A DNA stretch of 44,837 nt. Source: an uncultured Polaribacter sp. Lineage in GTDB: Bacteria > Bacteroidota > Bacteroidia > Flavobacteriales > Flavobacteriaceae. The notes beneath the pieces were generated by a model. The model worked only from the letters and a program-made list of their open reading frames with translations, was not told the DNA's origin and did no database searches. The translations under genes and the position numbers were made by a program. The stretch is taken from NCBI GenBank assembly GCA_913020555.1, contig CAJWAC010000011.1, forward strand, positions 1-44,837, in the 5' to 3' direction. The first letter of the stretch is position 1. The number at the start of each line of letters is the position of its first letter. Positions 26,576-34,083 of the stretch are shown piece by piece.

Positions 26576-28645
26576 TTAACCTAGTTTTTTATGTTCTAAA
26601 CCTAAACCTTTTGCCAAGTTTAATAAGTTAGAAAATAGGTTTCCTTCCTCTTTATTAACCGTTTTTGATTTTAAATCCATTAAAATACTTGCAACTGAAA
26701 GGTTTTTTAAATCTTCTGAAGACACATTGTATTTATCAGCAAAATCTTTTACTTTTTCAAGTAAATTGCCTTTTACATCATTACTTCCTAAAATGGCGTC
26801 TTTTACTTCTTGAATGTTATCTGAATGGTTTACTAATCTATCGAATCCTTTAGCTTTTGTAATTTGTCCTACAATTTGATCAAAGAACATTGTTTCTCCA
26901 CCAACAATATCAATATTCGCTGCTTTTAAAGCCTCTGCAATTACACTTGCTTGTGCGTCTGCAATTTCTTTCTGAATATTAATTTCTGCCAAATCAACTT
27001 TTAATTCTTTATCTAAACGCAACTTGAATTCTTCATGTTCTTTACCTACACCATCTAATTTCTTCATTGCATTTGCTTTCTCTTCAATTCCTGCAGCATC
27101 AGCCATTGCTTTTTCTTTGATTACTGCTGCTTCTGCCATTCCTTCTTTTTCAATTGCTGTCGCTTTTGCTTCAATGCCTAAAGCCTCTGCTTTTGCTTTT
27201 TTCTCAATAATTAAAGCTTCAACTAAACCTTCACGTTCGTGCGCATCTGCCTTTGCATGCATCACTTGTGCTTCAGACATACCAATAGTTGCCTCTTCTT
27301 TGGCTGTTGCTTCAGCTAAAATTTTCCTTGCTTCAGCTTCTTTTTCACTCGCTTGCTTTTTTGCTAATGCTTCAATATTAATTTCCTCTGCTTGTTGAAT
27401 TGCAGCTTGCTTTTGTGCCTCTGCCGCCTTCGTTGTTCTAATTAATGCTTCCTCTGCATTTGCTTCTGCAATTGTTATTTTTACTTGTTTTTCTCTATCT
27501 GCAGTTTTAAAAGCTTCAATATCTTTCATGTTTTCTTGCTCTTGCACTACTCCTTTTTCTAAAACAACACGATCACGAATTACGTCTTGAATATTTTTCT
27601 TTTCAACCTCAACAACTTTCTCTTTTTCAATTTGTGCCAATGTTACAATTCGCTCTCTTTCAGTAGCTTCTAACATTCTATCTTTCTCCACTCTTTCCGT
27701 TTCTACTGCGTCTGTTCTTTGCTTATTTTTAGCAGCTACAATTACCTGACGTTGCATATTTTCTTCAGCTACTTGTAATTTTTCTTCTGTAGATATTCTT
27801 GCCGATTCGGATTTTAATCGTTCCTCTTCAGATACCTTTAGAATAGTTGCTTCTTCTCTAGATTTTATGTTGGCTACCTCTCTTTTCTGTTGCTCTTCTT
27901 TTTCAGCCAATTGCTTATCTAACTCTAAAATAGCCTCACGCGCTTCAACATCTTGCTTTCTAATTGTTTTTTCTTCATCACGCATAATTAAATTCGACTT
28001 TACATTTTGAGCCGCAGTTAATTCCGTAATTTTCTTTATTCCCTCAGAATCTAGGATATTATCTGGTTTTAAGAATGAAACTGGAGTTTGTTCTAAATAA
28101 TCAATAGCGCAATCCTCTAAAGTATAACCATTTAAATCTGTACCAATAATATCTACAATTTCATCTCTAAATTCTCTTCTAGCCTCATACAACTCTGTAA
28201 ATTCAAACTTTTTACCAACTGTTTTTAAAGCTTCAGAGAATTTTGCCTCAAATAAATCTTCTAATGTTTTTTTATCTGACGCTCTTGCACAACCGATAGT
28301 TTGCGCTACTTTTTTAATGTATTCTATTTCATTATTTACACGGACAAAAAAGGCAACTTTAATGTCTGCACGCATATTGTCTTTACAAATCAATCCTTCA
28401 TTACCGAGTCTTTCAATTTGGATTTTTTTCACAGAAATATCCATAATTTCTACTTTGTGAAAAATAGGAACAATATACATCCCCTTGTCTGTAGCCACTT
28501 TTGTACCTCCCATTCCTGTTTTTACCAAAGCCTGACCTTGAGGTATTTTCTTGTAAAATAATGCAACAATAGCAACCAGGGATATTAGGAGAAATACTCC
28601 TACTCCAATAAAAGTCCATAATAGTGGTGATAAATTTTCTAACAT
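26576..28645 (-). CDS. Flotillin-like SPFH/band-7 membrane protein (YqiK type)
   Basis: A 689-residue membrane-anchored scaffold. One N-terminal helix (about 10-30) is followed by YKKIPQGQALVKTGMGG and the SPFH domain to about residue 200. Then comes a very long charged, alanine- and glutamate-rich coiled coil (about 205-560) with repeats such as KAKAEALGIEAKATAIEKEG and AAVIKEKAMADAAGIEEKA, typical of flotillins. The C-terminal 100 residues are a separate helical region. Together with the adjacent OB-fold membrane protein it forms the YqiJ-YqiK pair known from many bacteria; such pairs organise membrane domains and respond to envelope stress. It is 19 bases after that partner gene. Confidence 0.92.
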   Translation of the reverse strand: MLENLSPLLWTFIGVGVFLLISLVAIVALFYKKIPQGQALVKTGMGGTKVATDKGMYIVPIFHKVEIMDISVKKIQIERLGNEGLICKDNMRADIKVAFFVRVNNEIEYIKKVAQTIGCARASDKKTLEDLFEAKFSEALKTVGKKFEFTELYEARREFRDEIVDIIGTDLNGYTLEDCAIDYLEQTPVSFLKPDNILDSEGIKKITELTAAQNVKSNLIMRDEEKTIRKQDVEAREAILELDKQLAEKEEQQKREVANIKSREEATILKVSEEERLKSESARISTEEKLQVAEENMQRQVIVAAKNKQRTDAVETERVEKDRMLEATERERIVTLAQIEKEKVVEVEKKNIQDVIRDRVVLEKGVVQEQENMKDIEAFKTADREKQVKITIAEANAEEALIRTTKAAEAQKQAAIQQAEEINIEALAKKQASEKEAEARKILAEATAKEEATIGMSEAQVMHAKADAHEREGLVEALIIEKKAKAEALGIEAKATAIEKEGMAEAAVIKEKAMADAAGIEEKANAMKKLDGVGKEHEEFKLRLDKELKVDLAEINIQKEIADAQASVIAEALKAANIDIVGGETMFFDQIVGQITKAKGFDRLVNHSDNIQEVKDAILGSNDVKGNLLEKVKDFADKYNVSSEDLKNLSVASILMDLKSKTVNKEEGNLFSNLLNLAKGLGLEHKKLG

Positions 28646-28664
28646 AGTTTAATTTTTGTTTTTT

Positions 28665-29390
28665 TTAATTAGTTTTATATGATTGTGCGTAATAATAATT
28701 CTTGTCTTTACTTTGTTTAATAATAAGAATTGGCTCTTTAAATTCAATTAAATTACCATTTATAGATTTTACATAAATAGCCAGTGGTGTATTGTTTACA
28801 ACTACTTCTGCAGACCCCATTTTATCTTCTTTAATTTTTGATAAACAAATACCTCTTCTTCCAACAATTTCTATTGGAGCATCTCCATCTTTACTGAAAT
28901 TTTTAAAAAATATTTTAAAAGGAATTGTAAATATTTTATTTACAAATAAAGATGGAATTATTGCCAGTAACATTATTGAAACACCAATAGAGTTATTTAA
29001 AGTATTTGTAATTGTTGTAGTCAAAACAGTAATCATCCACCAGATAAAAACCCAGCAAGTTAGTGTAAACATAAAAGGCAAACCAACAAAGTTGAAATAC
29101 ACTAAAACAACTTGCCACCATTTTAAAGGCTTTCTTTTCTCTTTGACAATATGCTCTTTTTCTATTTGTAAATTAGAAACGTCTTCAAAATCAAGATTAC
29201 CACTTTCTAAGGCTGTTTCAAAATCTGTGTCAAAATCGACATCAACATCAATATCAACGTCAACGTCAACGTCAACGTCAAAATCAAACCCAGAAAACAT
29301 TGTGATTAACCAATATAATATAAGAATCAACATTAAAACGGTTAATGTGATGTTTACTGGAGAGAATAATATATCTATTAAATTGCTCAA
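28665..29390 (-). CDS. Membrane protein with OB-fold C-terminus (YqiJ/NfeD-like)
   Basis: A 241-residue membrane protein and likely partner of the flotillin. A first helix (about 12-32) is followed by a run of alternating acidic and hydrophobic residues (FDFDVDVDVDVDIDVDVDFD, about 35-54), a striking aspartate ladder. Two further helices lie at about 92-150. The C-terminal part from about 175 (EIVGRRGICLSKIKEDKMG, then short strands to KEPILIIKQS) fits the small OB fold of NfeD-type proteins. The aspartate run could bind cations; this is inference. Part of the run is encoded by a perfect 6-base tandem repeat. The gene starts 2 bases after pspA ends. Confidence 0.85.
   Translation of the reverse strand: MSNLIDILFSPVNITLTVLMLILILYWLITMFSGFDFDVDVDVDVDIDVDVDFDTDFETALESGNLDFEDVSNLQIEKEHIVKEKRKPLKWWQVVLVYFNFVGLPFMFTLTCWVFIWWMITVLTTTITNTLNNSIGVSIMLLAIIPSLFVNKIFTIPFKIFFKNFSKDGDAPIEIVGRRGICLSKIKEDKMGSAEVVVNNTPLAIYVKSINGNLIEFKEPILIIKQSKDKNYYYAQSYKTN
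29254..29280 (-). repeat. Hexanucleotide tandem repeat inside the OB-fold membrane protein gene
   Basis: Four and a half perfect copies of TCAACG on the plus strand, encoding Val-Asp repeats. Gain or loss of units would lengthen or shorten the acidic run without shifting the frame. Confidence 0.8.
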
Positions 29391-29392
29391 TA

Positions 29393-30109
29393 TTATGATT
29401 TTATATTGTTAGGCAACCCTAACTGTTGTTTTAGTTTTAATAATTCGTTTTCTGCTGTATCTTTTGTAAAATCGATAGCTTTATCAATTTCAAAATCAAC
29501 ATTTGTTTTATTTTGAGCAATGTTTCCATAAGCTTCTGCCAAAGCTTCTTCTTGACTAACTTTGTGTTTCATTCGCTCTAACATATCTACTGTACTAGAA
29601 GCATCTACATCAGCCATCTGTTTATTCATTTTCTGAGTCGCATTCGAAACTTTAATACGGGCTTTAAGGGTTTTTAGTTCATTTTCCCATTTGCTTATGC
29701 TTTTCTTAATTTCTGCTACGTTTGCTTCCATTTCTAAAACTGTACTCTCAAGCTTAACCACTTCATCTTTAGCATTGTTAGCCGCTTTACTATTTTCCTC
29801 TTTTTTTAATAAAGCTGCTTTTGCCAAACGCTCTGCTTCCGCAATTTCTAAACTACCATTTTTTGCTTTGTTTAATAACAAGATTGCTTTTTCTTGATAA
29901 TTTTCTATACTTGACAAAAACTCTTCATGTTCATTTTTAGAACGAATTGCCAACGCTTTTACCTGAGCTAAAGATTCTATACTTTCTTCGAGCTCATTTT
30001 TTAAATCTCTAATTCCTTGTTCTGTAATTGTTATTGGGTCTTCCATACTGTCTAAAACTGAATTTGCTTCAGCCTGACCCATTTTAAATAATCGTTTAAA
30101 AAAATTCAT
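29393..30109 (-). CDS. pspA: PspA/IM30 (ESCRT-III superfamily) protein
   Basis: A 238-residue, almost wholly helical protein. It begins MNFFKRLFKMGQAEANSVLD, where the amphipathic first helix binds membrane, and continues MEDPITITEQGIRDLKNEL, a clear PspA/IM30 signature. The long coiled-coil hairpin covers about 25-150, followed by shorter helices to the end. PspA and IM30 assemble into rods and rings that stabilise or reshape damaged inner membrane and are bacterial relatives of ESCRT-III. No PspB, PspC or PspF is present; here the neighbours are a YjfI-like protein, an OB-fold membrane protein and a flotillin. That matches the YjfJ-type subgroup rather than classical E. coli PspA. It is 4 bases after the upstream gene. 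Confidence 0.92.
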   Translation of the reverse strand: MNFFKRLFKMGQAEANSVLDSMEDPITITEQGIRDLKNELEESIESLAQVKALAIRSKNEHEEFLSSIENYQEKAILLLNKAKNGSLEIAEAERLAKAALLKKEENSKAANNAKDEVVKLESTVLEMEANVAEIKKSISKWENELKTLKARIKVSNATQKMNKQMADVDASSTVDMLERMKHKVSQEEALAEAYGNIAQNKTNVDFEIDKAIDFTKDTAENELLKLKQQLGLPNNIKS

Positions 30110-30113
30110 ACTA

Positions 30114-30509
30114 CTAATATTTTGAAAAGTTTATAATCTGCTCTGAAAATTCGCTCAACAATAAGCTTAACGAATTTAAAGAAGCCTCTAACTCATTTAA
30201 ATCTAAATTCTCAATTTGTAAAGTATCTCTAAAAATTACTTTTTGACCAGTTTCGTCTAACACAAAAGCTCCGTGAATAATGTCTCTATTTTTTTGAAGT
30301 AATTTTTTAAAGACTTCTTGATTTCTATTTTTAATATTAAAAATATGTTGCTCCATTATTAAAATTGGTGGTGCAATTCCTAAAATTAAATTTTTGATTC
30401 CTTCACTTTCTTTGCTAATCATTAAGATACCGTCTTTTACACTTTCGTAAACGATATTAAAATCAAGCTGCATTAGGTAATTTTTGATTCTTACATTGTG
30501 ATTTTTCAT
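30114..30509 (-). CDS. Small YjfI-like (DUF2170 / CesT-Tir chaperone-like) protein
   Basis: A 131-residue soluble protein, first gene of the pspA operon. The pattern is a helix, paired strands (FNIVYESVKDGILMISKESE, then NLILGIAPPILIMEQHIFNI), a helix with the stretch NRDIIHGAFVLDETGQKVIF, and a last long helix ELEASLNSLSLLLSEFSEQI. This order matches the CesT/Tir-like chaperone fold, and the position before pspA matches YjfI, which accompanies YjfJ-type PspA proteins. I have no diagnostic motif, so the name rests on the fold pattern and context. It probably binds PspA or a client protein. Confidence 0.65.
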   Translation of the reverse strand: MKNHNVRIKNYLMQLDFNIVYESVKDGILMISKESEGIKNLILGIAPPILIMEQHIFNIKNRNQEVFKKLLQKNRDIIHGAFVLDETGQKVIFRDTLQIENLDLNELEASLNSLSLLLSEFSEQIINFSKY

Positions 30510-30664
30510 AGTTGAATTGATTGTCTTTTTTAGTATTTAATTTAAAAACACAAACATTCAATATTACAAAAAGTTACAGAGAATTGCTACAAGTTTTAAT
30601 GTAAAAATGACGGCACTAGATATTAATAAAATCATATTTTTGGATTTAAGTAAGTTGATAAATT

Positions 30665-30802
30665 GCTAACTATATTAGTTTTTCTTTGAACCATGAACTA
30701 AAATCAAATAAAAACTAAATAAATTAGCATAATTGAAAACTATTGGCTAATATTGTTAGCGTAAATATACAAATAAAATTCAATATTGCAAATAAAATTA
30801 GC
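30665..30802. promoter_or_regulatory. Four GCTAA-N5-TTAGC operators in the divergent intergenic region
   Basis: 15-bp sites at 30665-30679 (GCTAACTATATTAGT), 30714-30728 (ACTAAATAAATTAGC), 30746-30760 (GCTAATATTGTTAGC, perfect) and 30788-30802 (GCAAATAAAATTAGC). Each has at least 9 of 10 arm bases. The last ends 5 bases before the start of the XRE regulator gene, so autorepression is likely. The regulator encoded here is the obvious candidate to bind all four sites; that is inferred from position. The remainder of 30510-30807 is AT-rich without a reading frame. Minus-strand AATGTTTG at 30551-30558 is a near-match to the -7 box for the pspA operon. Confidence 0.75.
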
Positions 30803-30807
30803 AAAAT

Positions 30808-31566
30808 ATGTCTTTTTTCGGTAAAAACATTAAAAAAATTAGAACAGTAAAAGGTATGAGTCAGTCTGCTTTTGCTGATATTTTTGGCTTAAAAAGAGCT
30901 ACTTTAGGGGCTTACGAAGAACATAGAAGCGAACCAAAAATTGAAACAATTATAAAAATTGCTAATTATTTTAGCATAAAGATTGATAATTTACTAACAA
31001 ACGACATTACTGTTAATGAGTTGCTACAATTTAAAGAAAGTTTAACTACGCTTTCTGAAGATATGCAAAAAAAGCAATTTGTAAAAATACCTTGTATTAC
31101 CGAAAACAATAGCTCAGACTACGTCCATCATTTTAAAAATGATATTTTTATTGATGAATTGCCTAATCTTCAAATTCCTATTAATTCTGCTAAAAAATTG
31201 AGGGCATTTACAGTTTCTAATTTAGAAATGACCACTCAAGATAAAGGTTTTTATCCTAAAGATATTGTGATTGGAGAACACATTGCAATAAATGCAATTC
31301 CAAAACTCACCAATGGAACTTTAGTCTTTGCAATAATTAATGATGCTATTATTTTTAGAAGGTTATATATCACACAGAAAAATGTAATATTTAGAGCAGA
31401 TCATAAAAATATAGAAGATGCTATTTTTAAAATTGCTGCAGTAAAAGAATTGTGGAAAGTAAATTATGTTTTTTGCAAAAGAATTCCCGAATTTTCAACT
31501 TCTTTTGAGGATAAACTTATCACAATGGAACAAGAGATATTAAGAATGAAAGCGAAATTAGATTGA
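30808..31566 (+). CDS. XRE-family regulator with degenerate S24 (LexA/CI-like) domain
   Basis: A 252-residue regulator divergent from the pspA operon. The helix-turn-helix is at about 5-62 (KIRTVKGMSQSAFADIFGLK, then RATLGAYEEHRSEP). The C-terminal half has the shape of the S24 peptidase domain of LexA and CI: FTVSNLEM, GFYPKDIVIGEHI, NGTLVFAIINDAIIFRRLY. The catalytic serine of the usual G-x-S-M is replaced by Glu140 and the catalytic lysine of VKRL by Arg184, so self-cleavage is not expected. It more likely dimerises through this domain or senses a ligand with it. The last 20 residues form a short coiled coil. Four repeated operator sites lie upstream. It ends next to the convergent ketoacyl synthase stop. 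Confidence 0.85.
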   Translation: MSFFGKNIKKIRTVKGMSQSAFADIFGLKRATLGAYEEHRSEPKIETIIKIANYFSIKIDNLLTNDITVNELLQFKESLTTLSEDMQKKQFVKIPCITENNSSDYVHHFKNDIFIDELPNLQIPINSAKKLRAFTVSNLEMTTQDKGFYPKDIVIGEHIAINAIPKLTNGTLVFAIINDAIIFRRLYITQKNVIFRADHKNIEDAIFKIAAVKELWKVNYVFCKRIPEFSTSFEDKLITMEQEILRMKAKLD

Positions 31567-32721
31567 TTATTTACTCAACAATATAGAAACTGCATTTCCA
31601 CCAAAACCAACAGCATTTATGAGTACTTTTTTAATTGACTTAGGATAAATCTGTTTTTCAGAAAAAGGAACATTAATTACCTTTTGATGTTGCAGCATTA
31701 AAACTGCTAATTCCAAACTCAACATTCCAGACGCCCCAAAAGTATGCCCCAATTTCCATTTATTAGTGGTCAAAAAAGGAATTTTATTGTCAAATACTTT
31801 AGAAATTGCATTTACCTCAGATTGATCTCCTTTAATTGTTCCTGGAGCGTGCATTACAATTGTATCCACTTCGTTTGGTGAAAATTCTCCCAAAGCCATT
31901 TTCATAGACTTCTGAAAACATTTCGCATCCGCAGAAATAGAAGTATTATGCATTAAAACTTCAGTTGCAAATCCTATTCCTGAAATTTTGGCTAAGGCAT
32001 TATTTACACTTCCTTTTTCTAAACAAATTGCTGCTGCACCTTCACCCAAAATCATTGTATTTTGTTTCTTTTTTAAATTGAAGGATTTACAAGGATATTC
32101 ATCTTTATTTTTTGCATAAACTTTTAAAGCCTGCATTTGCGCGATTGTAAAATCTGTTAAAGCCGCTTCACTTCCACCAACTAAGAATTTATCTGACATG
32201 GCAGAATTAATCCAAGCTACTCCATTTAACAAAGAATGTAAAGCTGTTGAACATGTTATAGAATGCGATATTTCTGGACCTGTGGTTTGTAAATCGTGAG
32301 CAACCCAAGAAGAAATATTTCCTAATGTTGTTGTGGGTGAACTTAAAGTAGATGATTTTTTAGTTTCTAAAAACTCTTTATAATATTTTTCGAATAAGGC
32401 TGTTGCTCCTCTTGAAGAACCAAAATTAACTCCAAAGTTATTATCAGAATTCCAATTTGCTTTCTTTACAACTTCTCTAGAAACATAAATTGCCAATAAA
32501 ACAGAATCATCTAGATTTCTATATTTTGTATCTGATCTTTTTAATTCTTTAATTATATCTTGACTTTTTTGTGATAATTCCCCGACAAAAACAAACTTAC
32601 CACATACCTCTTTTTGGCATAAAAAATGTTGATCTGATAAATAGTTTTGCCAGATTTCCTCCTGTGTATTACCAAGAGCTGAAATAGAGGATAATGCCGT
32701 TATTGATATAGGATTATTCAA
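31567..32721 (-). CDS. Beta-ketoacyl synthase in the biotin cluster
   Basis: A 384-residue thiolase-fold condensing enzyme of the FabF type. The active-site cysteine is Cys157 in SITCSTALHS. The two histidines are in MHAPGTIKGDQSE, where most relatives have HGTGT, and NKWKLGHTFGASG. The GFGGNAVSILL tail is typical. The gene follows bioA by 20 bases in the same direction, so it is probably in the biotin operon, where it could take part in making the pimeloyl chain used by BioF. That is inference. It is shorter than housekeeping FabF (about 415), and the change at the first histidine motif suggests a specialised role. Confidence 0.85.
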   Translation of the reverse strand: MNNPISITALSSISALGNTQEEIWQNYLSDQHFLCQKEVCGKFVFVGELSQKSQDIIKELKRSDTKYRNLDDSVLLAIYVSREVVKKANWNSDNNFGVNFGSSRGATALFEKYYKEFLETKKSSTLSSPTTTLGNISSWVAHDLQTTGPEISHSITCSTALHSLLNGVAWINSAMSDKFLVGGSEAALTDFTIAQMQALKVYAKNKDEYPCKSFNLKKKQNTMILGEGAAAICLEKGSVNNALAKISGIGFATEVLMHNTSISADAKCFQKSMKMALGEFSPNEVDTIVMHAPGTIKGDQSEVNAISKVFDNKIPFLTTNKWKLGHTFGASGMLSLELAVLMLQHQKVINVPFSEKQIYPKSIKKVLINAVGFGGNAVSILLSK

Positions 32722-32741
32722 AAAAATATTTTACTGCAAAT

Positions 32742-34007
32742 TTAGACTATCTCCAAAGATTCCTCAATAGTTTTATATACTTTTTGCAATTGTTTTTCTG
32801 ATATTACATAAGGTGGTTGAATATAAATGGTATTTCCTAACGGACGTAAAAAAACACCTCTGTCCATAAAGAATTTAAGCAGTTTGTCTCGTAAACTTCC
32901 ATAACGAGACATTTTGGTATCTAAATCTAAAGCAAAAATAATACCTTGAAAACGGGCTGTTTTTACTTTTGAATGCTTACTAATTCGTTTTTGAAACTCT
33001 TTGTGTGAAGCCGAAATATTTTTAATATTATCCTGAATTTCATCAGTTTGCAACAATGCTATTGCAGCATTTGCAGCTGCACATGCTATGGGATTTGCGC
33101 TATACGTATGACAATGAAAAAAGCCTTTTGCCATTTCATTACTCAAAAAAGCTTCATAAATTTTTTCTGTACAAGACGTAATTGCCATGGGAACTAAACC
33201 TGCTGTTAGAGCCTTACTTAAACAAATAATATCTGGTTTTGTATCGATAAAATCGGATGCAAAATTGCGTCCTGTCTTTCCAAAACCAGTCATTACTTCA
33301 TCTGCAATTGTTAGAATATTTTTAATTTTTAAAAATTTTAAAATTTCGTTTAATCCTTCTGAATTATGGATTTTCATTCCTGCTGCTCCTTGCACCAGAG
33401 GTTCATAAATAAAACCAGCCACTTTATTTTCTGAAATAATCTTTTCTAATTCTATTAAAATCTTTTGATGATTTTCACCATTCGGAACTGATATTCTTTT
33501 CACTTCCATTAAAAAATCTTCAAAAGGACCGTTGTAAACCGATAATCCCGAGACTGACATGGCCCCAAACGTATCTCCATGAAAACCATCTTCAAAAGCA
33601 ATAAATGTGCTGCGCTTTTCATCCAAATTAAAATAATATTGCAATGCCATTTTAATACCAGCCTCTACCGCTGTAGAACCATTATCGTTAAAGAAAATTC
33701 TATTTTGATTTTCAGGTAGAATTTTAATCAAATTTTCAGACAATTCTACAGCTGGTTTATGGGTAAAATCGCTAAACATTATTTGATCTAATGTTTGCAT
33801 TTGTTCATAAACTCGATTTGTAATAAATTCATTACAATGCCCAAACATACACGTGTACCACGAAGAAATGGCATCTATATATTCGTTGTTATTTTCATCT
33901 GTTAACAAACAACCTTTTGCTTTTACAATTGCCAAACTTTCTGGATGTGTTTGATGCTGTTTTAAAGGGTGCCAAAGATGTTTTTTATCTCTTTCTTGTA
34001 ATGTCAT
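32742..34007 (-). CDS. bioA: Adenosylmethionine-8-amino-7-oxononanoate aminotransferase
   Basis: PLP enzyme that moves an amino group from S-adenosylmethionine to KAPA, giving DAPA, the third biotin step. Class III aminotransferase signatures: HLWHPLKQHQTHP near the start, SSWYTCMFGHCN, FFNDNGSTAVEAGIKMA, EDGFHGDTFGAMSVSG, ADEVMTGFGKTGR and the PLP lysine Lys265 in CLSKALTAG. YIDAISSWY and the tryptophan near the N-terminus suit BioA rather than a generic transaminase. Length 421 is normal. It is divergent from bioF; the 58-base region between them contains a palindrome that could be a shared operator. Confidence 0.96.
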   Translation of the reverse strand: MTLQERDKKHLWHPLKQHQTHPESLAIVKAKGCLLTDENNNEYIDAISSWYTCMFGHCNEFITNRVYEQMQTLDQIMFSDFTHKPAVELSENLIKILPENQNRIFFNDNGSTAVEAGIKMALQYYFNLDEKRSTFIAFEDGFHGDTFGAMSVSGLSVYNGPFEDFLMEVKRISVPNGENHQKILIELEKIISENKVAGFIYEPLVQGAAGMKIHNSEGLNEILKFLKIKNILTIADEVMTGFGKTGRNFASDFIDTKPDIICLSKALTAGLVPMAITSCTEKIYEAFLSNEMAKGFFHCHTYSANPIACAAANAAIALLQTDEIQDNIKNISASHKEFQKRISKHSKVKTARFQGIIFALDLDTKMSRYGSLRDKLLKFFMDRGVFLRPLGNTIYIQPPYVISEKQLQKVYKTIEESLEIV

Positions 34008-34032
34008 TTCTATATTTATTGAAACTTTTTAC

Positions 34033-34048
34033 TTTCATTTAAATGAAA
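34033..34048. promoter_or_regulatory. Palindrome between bioA and bioF, possible operator
   Basis: TTTCATTTAAATGAAA is a perfect 16-bp palindrome. It extends imperfectly to about 34025-34056 (CTTTTTACTTT on one side, AAAAGTAAAGG on the other). It does not match the BirA operator of E. coli. A shared regulatory site for the divergent biotin genes is inferred from position. Confidence 0.45.
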
Positions 34049-34070
34049 AGTAAAGGTATATAAAAATGTC

Positions 34071-34078
34071 TATTTTTG
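34071..34078 (+). promoter_or_regulatory. Possible -7 element before bioF
   Basis: TATTTTTG matches TAnnTTTG and ends 5 bases before the ATG at 34084, implying a transcript with little or no leader. It also falls inside the longer reading frame, so it may be chance. Confidence 0.4.
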
Positions 34079-34083
34079 TAGTA

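Noticed and set aside
29254..29280. Short tandem repeats as a CRISPR array
   Set aside because: Units are 6 bases with no spacers and encode part of a protein. The REP-like copies at 25972-26562 are also irregular and few, with no cas genes.
28792..29412. 206-residue Ser/Thr-rich frame opposite the OB-fold membrane protein gene
   Set aside because: Its repeats are the antisense of the Asp-Val run; composition is typical of a shadow frame.
30635..30642. TATTTTTG as the promoter of the XRE regulator
   Set aside because: It matches the consensus but lies 165 bases from the gene, upstream of all four operators; AT-rich DNA gives chance matches, so it was not called.
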